DNA of 64,000 nt from Polytrichum commune (Eukaryota; Streptophyta; Polytrichopsida; Polytrichales; Polytrichaceae). A program made the position numbers and the translations under genes. How positions within the stretch are numbered: the stretch's first letter is position 1; every line of letters starts with the position of its first letter. Shown here one piece after another: positions 49,110 through 60,873 of this stretch. The notes below the pieces were generated by a model. That model saw only the letters and a list, made by a program, of their open reading frames with translations, did no database searches and was not told the DNA's origin. Where the stretch lies: the NCBI GenBank assembly GCA_950295325.1, contig OX485803.1, positions 39,449,554 through 39,513,553 on the forward strand, read 5' to 3'.

Positions 49110-49290
49110 AACAAGTACCAAAAATACATATGCTGAAAAGATCTTGGACTACACACTCAAAACATGCTAATCATTCTAGGCTCAATAGTTAACGTGACGG
49201 GGGAACCTAAGGCGAATGAGGCTAATGTGGACTCTTGCAGCTCTATGGAGTCATCCAGCCGATGGATTTGTGCATTAGAAGCTTGAGCAT
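49110..49290. repeat. Dispersed repeat R1, partial copy 3
   Basis: GATCTTGGACTACACACTCA and AATCATTCTAGGCTCAATAG resemble GGACTACATGCTCA and ACCATTCTAGGTTCAATAG near 8035-8075. Only the left half is present. Confidence 0.45.
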
Positions 49291-49564
49291 GTTAACAATT
49301 GTGAATAAGGACCAAAAAAATTGAAATTCGTGAAATTAGAGTTGAGGGGTGTTGATCTAGGCTTCAATATAAAAGTTTCTTTACTACCCAATGTTGTGTT
49401 ATAGGGGGGGAACTCTTTTATTGTTCAATGTTGTGTATGTGGACAACATCATTAGTAAATTCTACATGAGTCATTTGCCAATGAAAACCAAGTTTAATAT
49501 CAATATTGATTGTGCCATGTCTCTAAATTAAGTGGTCACATGTAATATGAAATGTTGTTGTATT

Positions 49565-50316
49565 TCTTTTTCATTACAAAGTACCCACAATACAAGTTGA
49601 TCGGCACCTCGCAATCACATGCCGCCTCCTAATTTGCCCACCTTGGACACAAGAATCATGTGTGTCACAACTCGTTGGATAATACTCCTCATTATGGAGG
49701 TTGATGGTGGGTGTAGTTTGACTCTTGCGAAGGGGACTAACCCAAATATCATCAAGGTAGCGGCACAGGGAGGTCACTCCATTGTCAAGTTGAACACCAC
49801 ATGTGAACAAAGATTGCTACCCTTATATTACATGCCATAGATAATTTCAAAATTTATGATATTTTTTCTACATATACATAACCATTGATAATATCTTTTG
49901 TATATATTTTTTGAAATTTTTACTCATCTTCATTTTTTGAAGTAATTCTTTTAGTTCAATTCTGTGTCATTCTAGTTAGAAACTGTATGTTTTATTTTAA
50001 AAAAACATCAAATTTAGTTACCATTTTTTACTATGTAATAGGTACCGTGTTTATCTACTCATGAAAAAAATTTGATAAAAGTTTGACCCAATTTGGTGAT
50101 GCTTTATGTAAAATGCAGGATGTTTTACATGTAAAGTGTTCACACATGGTTGTTCAACTTTATAATGGAGTGACCTCCCTATGGGTAGCGGCTAAATCAT
50201 CATGTATTTACTCACCCACCGAATTAAAGCAAATGTACTGCCAATTAGGAACCAAAAACCAGCATCCCATTTATGAAGCTAACCGAATTAGATTTGCTTC
50301 ATCTATCTTATACTGA
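49565..50316 (+). repeat. Repeat R4 with tRNA-like segment, copy 2 (interrupted)
   Basis: The plus-strand equivalent of 23640-23930. Shared words are CATTA.A.A.TACCCACAAT, GCCTCCTAATT, TTATGGAGG, GATGGTGGGTGTAGTTTGA, ATCATCAAGGT and, beyond the inserted MITE, GCTAAATCA and ACTCACCC.CC. A MULE-type MITE interrupts it at GGTAGCGGC. Confidence 0.6.
49765..50183. mobile_element. MULE-type MITE, 419 bp, 9-bp target duplication
   Basis: TIRs of about 44 bp: the left begins ACAGGGAGGTCACTCCATTG and the reversed right begins CATAGGGAGGTCACTCCATT. Both continue into AAGTTGAACA and end with TGTGTGAAC/CATGTGAAC. The duplication GGTAGCGGC is a perfect 9-mer at 49756-49764 and 50184-50192. Long TIRs with a 9-bp duplication are the Mutator signature. 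No transposase. Confidence 0.88.
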
Positions 50317-50589
50317 ATTAGCACAAGAAGCTTTGCTTTGATAGTGAATAACACATTCACATGGGCTCTAAAGTGTATGAGGTAAACGGCCATGAGCATG
50401 AATTGGATTTGCTAATCATCTTGCACTAACTGTGTTTGTCTAATCCTATGAAAAGTGTGTGGAGAGAGAAAAGTATCCAAATGACACACGCCTACCTTAG
50501 CACAACATTTGAGACACCTTTGCACTGCATGTCCAGACTCCAATGGCTTCTCGAAGGCCTGATCAGGGAATGTTCAGGCCGGAATCCCC

Positions 50590-50877
50590 AAGCGGTTGGG
50601 AGATGACTCTGTAAACACAAAGTTAAGCAAACACAAAGTTACTTGCGTAGATCTGACGTAGCAACATCCTTCCCCAACTTCCAACAAGCGGTCGGGAGAT
50701 GACTCTGTAAACACAAAGTTAAGCAAACACAAAGTTACTTGTGTAGATCTAACGTAGCAACATCCTTCCCCAACTTCCAACAAGCGGTCGGGAGATGACT
50801 CTGCAAACAGAAAGTTAAGCAAACACAAAGTTACTTGCGTGGATCAAACGTAGCAACATTCTTCCCCAACTTCCAAC
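50590..50877. repeat. Tandem repeat, 3 copies of a 96-bp unit
   Basis: Units start AAGCGGT at 50590, 50686 and 50782 and differ at only a few bases. Each contains GGGAGATGACTCTG, two copies of AAACACAAAGTTA, and CCTTCCCCAACTTCCAAC. Since 96 is a multiple of three, the minus strand reads as a repeated 32-residue frame (50574-50828), but it has no context as a gene. Confidence 0.95.
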
Positions 50878-51296
50878 ACTGATGCCAGACGTTCCAACTA
50901 GATCCAAGATTCCCAGGATATATTTTGAAGATTCTGATCTTTGACACACGTTTACACTTGATCATTGCAGCAAGCTGAAGCCTTCAGTTGAGGTTGGCTC
51001 TATGAACACGAATGTTCAATAGGACCACATGCATCGCTTGTCACATTACCAACATATATGTTATAGGCAATCACCCTGCGTTAGTGAACGAACGAACAAT
51101 GCAAATTTACCACTATGTTCGATTTGTCAAATTTCCAGAGATGTAGACACATTTAAAGAAATGCGTTTTCAAAGACGTAGGACGATCGTCCAAGCCTTGA
51201 CATATGCTTGTAATGTCACCAGACTTTGGTGTGACATGCGTTCAAACTTTGGTGACAATAGAGTTAATCATAAAATCCTTAAAAGAAAGAGACTCC

Positions 51297-51430
51297 CATA
51301 CTGGCCACTTTTTTTGACATAGCGACTATCCTAGTGACCCCCATATTGGCCAATTTTTAGACATAGTGACTATCCTAGTGACCCCCATATTGGCCAATTT
51401 TTAGACATAGTGACTATCCTAGTGACCCAA
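51297..51430. repeat. Tandem repeat, about 3 copies of a 44-bp unit
   Basis: The unit contains ATTGGCCAATTTTTAGACAT and AGTGACTATCCTAGTGACCC, starting near 51297 (diverged), 51341 and 51385. Confidence 0.95.
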
Positions 51431-51436
51431 AAGAAA

Positions 51437-51458
51437 GGGGGGGGGGGGGGGGGGGGGG
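51437..51458. repeat. Poly-G tract, 22 bases
   Basis: Uninterrupted G run directly after the 44-bp tandem array. It could be a sequencing-length estimate. Confidence 0.95.
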
Positions 51459-51639
51459 ATAAAACCTAGTTAGGTTGTACTCGAAAATCACAAAATATTG
51501 AAATATTTTAAAGTTCATGTTTGGAGTTTGTTTCTATTTGGGGAACACACAGGTTATGAGATTAACAAAAAAATGTCTGAATAACCTACATGTGCATATA
51601 ACTAGATTGCCATAAAAACGAGAAGATTCTTAGTTATAT

Positions 51640-52430
51640 GAAGATGAAACGTGTTCGCGTCTAAAACTCAAAACAAGACCCTCCAAAAGTTTGGTGACAT
51701 TCAACATGGGACAACCCAATTTCAATTGCCCCAATTCCTCCTGTTTCTTTTACGAGTAACGTTACTCTCATGTGCACCGGGGGGCAGGGGCCGGGCACGA
51801 TCATTGATGATACTCTCGGGTGTTGGAAAATGCGAAATGTTTATTTTGTGGATAATCATTGACGATGGAAACGCTCATGACTTCCAACCCAAAAAGCATC
51901 AGCAACCGATCATATATTTCGAGCTGTACTTCATTTACTTGCAAGGGAGGAGTCACGTGGCTGGTGTGGGGGATTTAGAGACGCAGATCTTTCTTGCCTG
52001 GTTTTCTTGTTACACACAATCATCTTTTCCGCATCAAATCATCAGGACCACCTTGCTTTATTTGACACGGTTGGGAGTCGACACCACCAATAGGGATAGA
52101 TAGATACACACACACACACACAATCCCAACTGTGATGATCGATCGAGAAGTACTACGTGGATCGACTTTCATGGACTTGCCGTAAGTACTTGTTGGCTCC
52201 CCTTTCTCCCGCCGGCGGTGTTGTTTGGTTATTGGATGCGTCTGCAGAATGTGGAAATATATGCTCCACTTTTGGTACATTCTGCGTGCACACGAAAGCA
52301 GTGAGATCAGCGTTTTCTGTTGCTGCTCGAAAAATCGTAAGATATGGCATGTTGTTGCACTATAGATCCTTTGTAGTGATGATGTAGGCTTGTGTTGCGA
52401 AGACGTCTTTCTCATCACTTGGACAGTGCA
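51640..52430. other. Open but unrecognised stretch
   Basis: Overlapping frames on both strands (51651-52103 plus, 150 residues; 52157-52387 plus; 52020-52418 minus) lie in slightly GC-richer DNA, with an (AC)n run near 52107-52120. None contains a motif I know. The plus frame KYLLAPLSPAGGVVWLLDAS is the most protein-like piece. It may be a gene fragment; I cannot support a gene. Confidence 0.25.
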
Positions 52431-52606
52431 ATCTTGGGCGTCGAATTTGGAAGTTATGGAAGAGTGCTTGCTTTACACTTTGCGTACGTAGACGTCATGA
52501 AAAGGGGCGGCTTTGAACTGAGATTTTTTTGGGTGTACTAAGCCTTGTATGTATGTGGGCCTTATTTGGACGTTCTTTATTTATTGGATGTCTATGTTTG
52601 AGTGGT

Positions 52607-53217
52607 GGGTGCAAGCACGGGAAAGTGGACAGCTCCTGATCCCTGCCTAGTGTTAAGTGACAGTGATTCAATTTTATGTACTAACTTTGAATTTTGGGGA
52701 GAAGAAATTCATAGGCATTTTAAAAACACGTTGATCTACAAAGCCAAGCAGGTTATGACGATGAAAAAAATTCCAAGAAATATTTTGTAAGATGGTGCAA
52801 ATGGTGTGCAAGTAGGTGATATTGAACAAGTGACTGTCAGAAATTTGTCTGAAATATGATAAAATTACATCAAGTTGATGGTTTTCTACAAAAGTTTGTG
52901 ATGATGCCCTCAAGTACATAATGAATTCAAGGAATAAAAAAAAAATCCAACTTCAAAATAGTTAAGGTCATGAAATCTACGTCCAAAACCAGACTCAACC
53001 ATTTTCTTTTGAGCATCACTTTTGATGCTAAGTATTGAAGATCTCAACTTGATATTCTACATTTGAGTATGTAACACAACAATAGAGGTCCTCATAGAAA
53101 AAAAATTCCAATTTAAATAAGGCTCTGCTACTACTTGTAGGCCTTTCACCAAAAACATTATGATTTTAATATACTAGAGCACTATTTTGATCCACTTTAT
53201 CTTGATGATACTGGACC
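52607..53217. mobile_element. Family C element, inverted copy
   Basis: It starts GGGTGCAAGCACGGGAAAGT and follows the 44313 copy read in reverse (GCTCCTGATCCCTGCCTAGT, AAGTTGATGGTTTTCTACAA, AAGATCTCAACTTGATATTC). The right TIR is diverged (CCACTTTATCTTGATGATAC). Confidence 0.8.
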
Positions 53218-53219
53218 TT

Positions 53220-54743
53220 GTAATCAAAACTATGTAAACTATTATCGGTTCATTTTTAAACGCAATTGGGAGGGTCTATGTAATCGCTAACATAGAAAGG
53301 AAATCTTCACTTTGACACGATCTTGTGACTTTTTGAATCTCTATCTGGAATCCAAACCTTGAATTGACATGTTTTGTATTTCACAATGAATAATTGGATG
53401 AGGTGGTTCCCATTTTAATCCCGAAGTGCAAATTCTATGTGGATTTGGAAGGGCCATGTACCATGCACAAGTTTTTCCATATTCCCATACTCGTTATAGA
53501 ACTCGCATATTGCATGATTGGCGAAGTATGGAAGCAAGTTTTCCAAAATCTAAATAATGCTCACACGACCTAGGAGTTCAATAAATATGGACCAAAGACT
53601 TGCTCAGAAATAATAATGCGTTTGACGGTTTGAGAGAAAAAAATTGTGCCATCGAGATAGGCACATTGCATATTTTGGAGAAGAAACCAAAAGAATATGA
53701 TAGAACCTATGATTATATCACATTTTGAGAAGTAACGTGGTCAAATGAACACTCTAGATCTATACATTCTCCACAATGTGCATAATATGACCAAATTGCA
53801 TCAACAACTAGAAATGTGATTCACATCTAAGACTAGGTTCTGCCGTTTGTATCAAAATCCCCATCGATAAAATTGCATGTATACAATTTCGTCATGTGCA
53901 AGATTCATGCATGCAGGTCTGGATTCACTTAATCCTTAACTTCTTGGAGCGTATTTGTGGTTTCATAAGATCATCTACAAGTAATCTTTCTAGAGCTCAA
54001 TTTTTATTGTACCTAAGCCAAAAGTTGTTGCTAATGATTTTAAGATGACATCAATATGGTAGCAATATTTAGTAATTCTCATGATTTTTTTTTTAATTTT
54101 TTTTTTTTGTAATCGACTTAGGGTCATCAACCTTCCAAAAATTGCGATAAATATATGAATAAAATCACAATCCATACTTTCAAGATTATATTAAGAACAC
54201 ATATACACTTTGAGGTAAGAAAAAGAATCCATAGAAAATTGACAATTTCAATCAAAATAATATGAAGTTATTATATATAATAAGGTATCAACAAAGTAAA
54301 AACATTAGTTCCTTCTTGGCTTCAAACAATCATTATGAACAACCATCTTTTCATATTGACAAGAAAATTTCATGATGAACATCACAATAAGTCAGAACAC
54401 TACTCTACTAATGAGTTGTGTTTAAATGCCTTGACTTCATATTCAATATGAAGTAATGGGATTTTGACATCCAAAGTCTTTATTCTTGAATGTACTGTTG
54501 GGCCCACCACCATCTCATCAACTGAGTGATGTTATGACCTATTGTGACCTTCCTAGCACCTTCTTTTTGGGTGAATTTGCTTGCAGAATTCATTCATAAG
54601 CCCAAAACATGCCTCTCAGGAAGTTTAGGGTTAGAACCTAATTTACTATGCACTTATGTAGTTTGTTCAACTTTCCATTTACTAAGGGCAACACTGAAAC
54701 AATATAAATTTACACATGAATGAAGCTTGCCATCTGGAAGCAT
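53220..54743. other. AT-rich stretch, nothing recognised
   Basis: There is a poly-T/A zone near 54085-54110 and no open frame with motifs. The first hundred bases vaguely resemble repeat R1, but not well enough to call. Confidence 0.35.
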
Positions 54744-56098
54744 CTACACTAACTATGATATTTAGTGTCACTAATTCTAATTGTCTTGCTTAATACTAAT
54801 TGTAAACCACAATATAGTCTCACCAACACTAAATGTTAACCCAACATTACTTGTCATTCCTTCTAAATGTTTTGGGGGATTTATGCATACATAGCCAAAC
54901 AAAACTAGTACCCAACTTACAAATCCCACACAAACTAGCACATGTACTAAAACAAATCACTAACACACACATAGATACCTACCCTATTAAAACCACTAAA
55001 CCAAACTATCACATTAAATTCTCAAATGCATGGAAAAATTCACCCAAAAACAATACATGCGCAACAAAAACCATCATCCCAATACCCTTACCGACTAAAT
55101 ACCACCACTAACACCCTCTTAAATATCACCGCAACAATGCATATACACTGATGGATCATTTATCCCCCCCTCTAAAAACCTAGAAGACCAAATAGAAGGC
55201 AATACCGCAGGATCCTGAATATATAGCCCCAACAAAAACATTCATATATAAGAAAGATTACCGGGATACCAAAACATCCTAAAAGCATAACTGAATACCA
55301 TGCTCATCGCTATCAAAACCATACAAACCACCCAAATGAACACACATATATTTACAGATAGCCTCAACAACCGCATACAACACCCAACCTCATAACACCA
55401 CCACCCCGATAAACTCCTCATAGCTGCCATAATACATCAAATCTACTAGACCCCACACCTAATCCACATACACAAAGTATGGGCCCATACGGGCATTATG
55501 GGAAACGAAAAGGTTGACACACTAGCCAATGAAGGAACACTTAGGGAAAAACCATCCATTACCCCCCACATGCACCTAGCCCACGCCACACCCTACTGGC
55601 TAGCAAGCTGCCCAACAGCCACACACGATGGAGCCATTAGAAACATACACAAATTTGTAATAAAAACACACGACAACTGCGAAGTAATAATTGCCCAAAA
55701 TAAATTCCCATATGTAGATAAATGGCTATCCAACAAACAAATAAATCAGAAAGTCTCCAATCATTTTTGGAGAACAAAAAAGTAACGGATGCCCAAATCA
55801 CCCAAACACTAAAATTTAGATATGCCCAATACATGGGTAACCATAGAAAAAACATCTTTTGGCCTCTCAAATTTCAAAACCCCAATTGCACACTATGCCA
55901 CAAGAATGACAGAGACACGTGACCCCATTTACTGTCAATGTGCAAACACCCTTATCTAAAAGGCTTAAGAATAGCTTGCTATAATAACGCGGTACACCTC
56001 ATCACCCAAACATTACAAGCCAACAAACACACCCGATTCTACACACTAACAAATGCAGGCAACCTCAACAACGTGAACCAAGAACAAACGGTCCCAGA

Positions 56099-57047
56099 AT
56101 GACTCTGTTGGAACTCTTGCTAGCCCCCTTAACAATCTTGCCCATTTTCATTCCTAGAAAAGGTTACGAGTGCTAACCCTTCGCATTCCACCATGCTGTT
56201 AGCTCCTCCTACCCCGGACCTTATAGTTCATGAGAGGGGAACCAACCCTCCTACTTTGCTTTCGGGACTTCACCCTTAATCGGTAACCAATTCTTAGATG
56301 TGGACTTCCATTCCTGAAAATCCAATCTTATGTTGATTACCGCATTGCTGAAGCAACACCACAAAAACTCGAAGCATACTAGGCAACTATACCCTCACAT
56401 TCGGCCAAAATCCATGGAAGCCGTGCCGTTCCGCCTCGGGTGGGTGAGGACACACCACCTCACCCAAATAAGCCTGTAGCACTCTAGGTGGGGCCCCTAC
56501 CCCACCATCACGAAATCTTTTGTCTCTCTACCAAGAGTTTGGGCCAAGTACACATTTTCCCTTAGCTGCTGGGCTTAAAAGCCCCTAGCACCTTCAGACC
56601 ATCATAACTTCCTTATGTGATCTCTGATGCTAACAAACAACCACTCCATCTTCATGTACGCTTCACGTAAATGCCGATGGACTACTCACTTGCCCCATTT
56701 GGGCAAGTGTTGAGGAAGTTATGCCTATTCAAACCTTGGCAGTCGTGGGAACCACTCCAGGGACAGCACCCCACTCAAATTGCCATAACTCCTAGCTCAC
56801 ACCTCTGATTAAGATGTTCTTGAGCATTCTAGAATCTACACGCCATAAGCTATGCATAGCTGATGGCCTCACCCTCATGCCTCCTAGTCTCCGTGGGTGG
56901 GAGGCGTTCCCAACGCCCGGGGCCCTCACCCACATTAAGATCACTTGGGCCCTCTCACCAACGGCGCTAGAAGTCCCGGGTGTCACTCCGAGGTGCCCCT
57001 TGTGCCCATGGTGTTTCGGGCACTCTTCATGGAGAGGTGCGCGACAC
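56099..57047 (-). repeat. 3' LTR of the chromovirus, 949 bp
   Basis: The right border is set by the match between GTGCCCGAAACACCATGGGC-bearing sequence here and in the 5' LTR fragment 61201-61325. The left border is set by the target duplication. It begins TGAGTGTCG and ends CCAACAGAGTCA in minus orientation. Confidence 0.8.
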
Positions 57048-57880
57048 TCATCCCCACCAAACGGAGTCGATGCCCTCATCGACTATACTCGTCGTCGGCA
57101 CACCAATTCTTAAGTTGCCATCCTCTATGGTGCGGCATTGTGTTTACCTTAGGGCGCGACCCCCACAATACATCTTCAAATTTGGCATAGTCCCAAAGGT
57201 GTCGTTCCTAGGTGGTCCGTTAACGATCTTGGATCTTTCCTTCAAGGCCCTAACCTACACTAGACCCAACTACTTTGGGACTCACTTGGGTTGCCCCTCC
57301 TTTGGGGCCTCCCCCGTCAGGCTCCACTAGCCTAACATGACACATCTAGGCCGGACCTCAACGCTTCCACTAAGTTGTCTCGGTTGCAATTCCGAGATGG
57401 CTTTCCATTGTTAAGCCACGCCTCGATCACACGGGGGTGATGCCAAGTCCTGCCCGACTCGGTTCCCACTTTGCTTTTTCGAGACATGGGTTCATGACTC
57501 CCATGCGCCAATTTTCGTTAGCTCGCGGGTAGCACTTTTATGAGCATGTGCCATCACCTTGCCCCCGGCTAGACAAGCCCATGGCTAAGAAGTTTCTTGG
57601 TTTTATCCAAGGCCCTTCCAAGCCATGGCCCCCAATCACTCGGCTTACCCAACCTAGTTTTCACTAATCAAGCACAAGTACAAGACTAGGACCTCATCTC
57701 ATACTTTTCTCTTTGCATCACTATAGTTGGACTTTATTGGCTCAAGACAAAGAACAAGTACATGTTGTGGAGCGCTTTGCCTCCAAGGTAAATGTGCTAC
57801 TAGCATCTCTCCCCCACTAAAGGAGGTTGATGTCCTCATCAATGCCTACGCTTCATTTTATTGGAAGTGTAGCCCTAGTT
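57048..57880. other. Chromovirus DNA between polypurine tract and pol end
   Basis: GC-richer sequence belonging to the retroelement. Open frames on the plus strand (57727-58134, 57827-58453) are antisense shadows of pol. I see no separate gene. Confidence 0.5.
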
Positions 57881-59616
57881 TTTCCAAAGTACTCCACCAA
57901 TTCGTTGGCGTTCATCATGTCTCTTGCCACTACCCAAGCGGCTTCTTTCTCATGGTATCCTCACCATTTCCCCAAGTACTCCTTTGTAATTTTTTTTTCC
58001 TTTCATTTGGGCTTCCTAGATTTGATGATGCTCTCTTACCTCATGTTCCAAGTGACCTCCACAAGGTCGGGAGGTGGCCTAATCATTTGCTTGCGATCGG
58101 GCCACAAGGTGGTTTCCTTAAACGGCTTTTGTAATGAGACATGGAATGTCGGATGCACTTTGATCTTGGGCGATAAGTCCAACTTATACATGTCCTTCAA
58201 CACTCGTTCGACAATGAGATACGAAGTTCTAAATTTGGACATGAACTTTGAGGTGAGGCCTTCGGGCAAGGTGAAGTTGTTCACATTCAACAACAACTTT
58301 TTCGTCCACCTCATACTCCCCTTTACATCTTCTGGCATTAATTTGCTCTTTGTAGCACTTTTGGGCTTTCTTCTCCAACAACTTGGTCATCTCCAAGACT
58401 TGTTCACGCTTCTTGGCCAAATCCTCACCATCTTAGTTGAACTTAAGTGTTGAATGTGCCCCCTCGAGAGCTAGGTTAGTAGGTTGGAGCGCATCCACTC
58501 CATAAGCCACCACGAAAGACAACCCCCTGGTCGCCGAATGCGTGGCTACATTACAACTAAACTCCGCTCGACCCACATAGTCCGCCCAATCTCCTTGGTC
58601 CGCCCCCACCAAGTTCCTCAAGTATTGCTTCAAGCCTCCATTCACACGTTTTGTTTTCCCATCCATTTGAGAATGTAAGGCCGTGCTAAACCTTAGTTTC
58701 ATTCTGATCTCCTTAAAGAAGTGCATTGAAAATGCACTTGTGAACTTTGGATCTTGATCCAATACAATCACTCTTGGCAACCCGTGGTGCCTCAATCATC
58801 CTTTGAAAAAATGCTATGTGGTCTCCAATGCGGTCACGGTTCCCACAATCGGCACCATGTGTGCCAACTTGGCAAATCGCTCCACCATCAACAAGATGGC
58901 ATCATACCCATGTGACTCCGGCAAACTTGTGATCAAGTCCATGCACATACTATGTCATAGCCCCAACAGGATAGGCAATGATTGCAAGAAACCGCCTTGC
59001 TTTTGGTAAAAGGCTCGGTCCACTTGGCATTTCATCCAAGTCTTCACAAAGTGGGTTATATCCTCCTTTATGTACCTCCTATACACCATTCTATGGCGGT
59101 TTTTTCTTTCTCCTTTATGGCCGGCAATGTGACTATCACATTCTTCCTTCAAAACCGATAGCCTCAACTTGCCTTGTGGCACATACACCCGACTTTGCTT
59201 ATACTTGAATAATCCGTCCACCAACTTAACCTCTTTGAGCACCTTGTTTTTGCGAATCTCACCTAGAAGCTTTTGTGCTTCGGGGTAGTTAATGTACCCC
59301 TCTTGCATCTTGCATCACGAGTTTCCTTCACTAGTAAACATTAGCCACAAGGTTTAATGAGTTTTCATTGCTTGGAACTCTTTCCGTCTACTTAACGCAT
59401 CCGACACCACATTGCCATGGTCCGGTTTGTGCATAAAATCCACCTTTATAAGCGCCAAACTATCATGCCACCGCGATGACTTGGCGCTCACTGTGCTTGT
59501 ATCTCAAAATACTTTAAGGACACATTGGTTGTCTAGACCTTAGCTTTGTGCGACCCCAAATAGTGTCGCCACGTCTTCAAGCAATGCACTACGGCAAAGA
59601 AATTCTTTCTCATTAG

Positions 59617-60068
59617 TTGGCCGTCTATTTTGACAACCATCGAGCTTCATGCTCCCATATGCAATGGCCATCTATGTTATATCAACAATATGCCATTGGC
59701 AAAGTCACTCGCCCCCGTATGCACCTCAAAAGTTTTGTCAAACTCCGCAAACTTGAGCATGGGCGGCGAAGAGAACTTGGTCTTAAACTCCCTAAAGACT
59801 TGGTGACAAGGTTGATCCCACTCTTGGGATAGCCATTTCTTCCACAAGTTGGACAACCATCGAGCTAAATGCTCTCATGTGCAATGCCCATCCATCTTGC
59901 ATCAACATCCGCCAATGGTAAAGTCCCTCGCCTCCATATGCACCTCAAAATGCTTTTGAAAACCTGGAAACTTGACCACATCTTGTGAAGAGAACTTGCT
60001 CTTGAGATCTCCAAAAGCTTGGTGACAAGGTTCATCCCACTCTTGGGATAGCCATTTCTTTTCAACAA
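59617..60068. repeat. Local duplication, about 220 bp, in chromovirus RNase H
   Basis: GACAACCATCGAGCT occurs at about 59634 and 59852, and TTGGTGACAAGGTT(G/C)ATCCC at about 59799 and 60020, with the sequence between them repeated at perhaps 80 percent identity. The duplication adds a second partial RNase H segment to the decayed pol. Confidence 0.8.
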
Positions 60069-60113
60069 GTTGAGGAAGGTCCTTGCAACCTTAGAAAAAT
60101 CTCGAATGAAGTG

Positions 60114-60873
60114 GGGGCCATTTACGGTTGGGGTACTACTTTTGGGACAAAGGACTTAAGGACTTTGTCGCATTGATCTTGGTTTTTATCATGATTTACT
60201 ATTATTTGATCAATAAATTTTACATAAATAAGTAGATAGTTCATAAGCTTTATCAAAAAATATTTTTATTATTATTTAATAATCACCCTAAACCCTAAAC
60301 CCTAAATCCTAGGTCACATTAGTGGCATTTTTTTTCTATTTAGGTGTGCATTGGTGGTCAATTATTTCCTGTTATGTATCTTGGTACCTTGGTAAAAGTG
60401 TCATGTGTCCATTCATATGATTTTTTTTATCCAATTCTAATACTAGACGTTCCTTTTACGTGTGGCCGTGAGTACATGTATATTTGGACATGTTTGGTGC
60501 CACATGTAAAGTTGGGCAATTGCTATTCAATACATATTTGGTTCTATTGGTACACACTTGAACGATGAGTGTGAGGAAAAAATTTGGGATCGTTTCGATT
60601 GATTTTTGTTGTCATTTTTATTCCTTGATCTTAAGGTGAACAATTAAGACAACACTCCTGAATGTCCTCTAAGAAATCAAAATGATATCTTAGATGACCC
60701 TATTCCTTCTAAATTAACTTTGTCAGTGTACTGGATATGGAGTATGAAATGTAGGTATGATCCAAAATATGCTTCACAATACAAATCTAAGCATACCAAA
60801 CATGTGAAGTTATCCAAAAAAATCCATTTTCCGTTAGACGGCCAAAAGTAGCACCCCAATCGTGAATGGCCCC
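60114..60873. mobile_element. 760-bp TIR element inside the chromovirus, 4-bp duplication
   Basis: The left end GGGGCCATTTACGGTTGGGG and the reversed right end GGGGCCATTCACGATTGGGG extend to a 32-bp TIR ending CTACTTTTGG. AGTG is duplicated at 60110-60113 and 60874-60877. Removing one copy restores the pol codons for NYYHHF. The superfamily is uncertain. It carries three telomere-type units. Confidence 0.85.
60287..60307. repeat. Interstitial telomere-type repeat, 3 perfect CCCTAAA units
   Basis: Three consecutive heptamers followed by a diverged TCCTAGG. This is the Arabidopsis-type plant telomere repeat in minus orientation (TTTAGGG on the other strand), inside the 760-bp TIR element. Confidence 0.95.

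Noticed and set aside
50574-50828. 84-residue minus-strand frame made of 32-residue repeats
   Set aside because: Explained by a 96-bp tandem array; no start context, neighbours or motif to support a gene.
57727-58453. Plus-strand frames of 135 and 208 residues
   Set aside because: Antisense to chromovirus integrase and chromodomain remnants.
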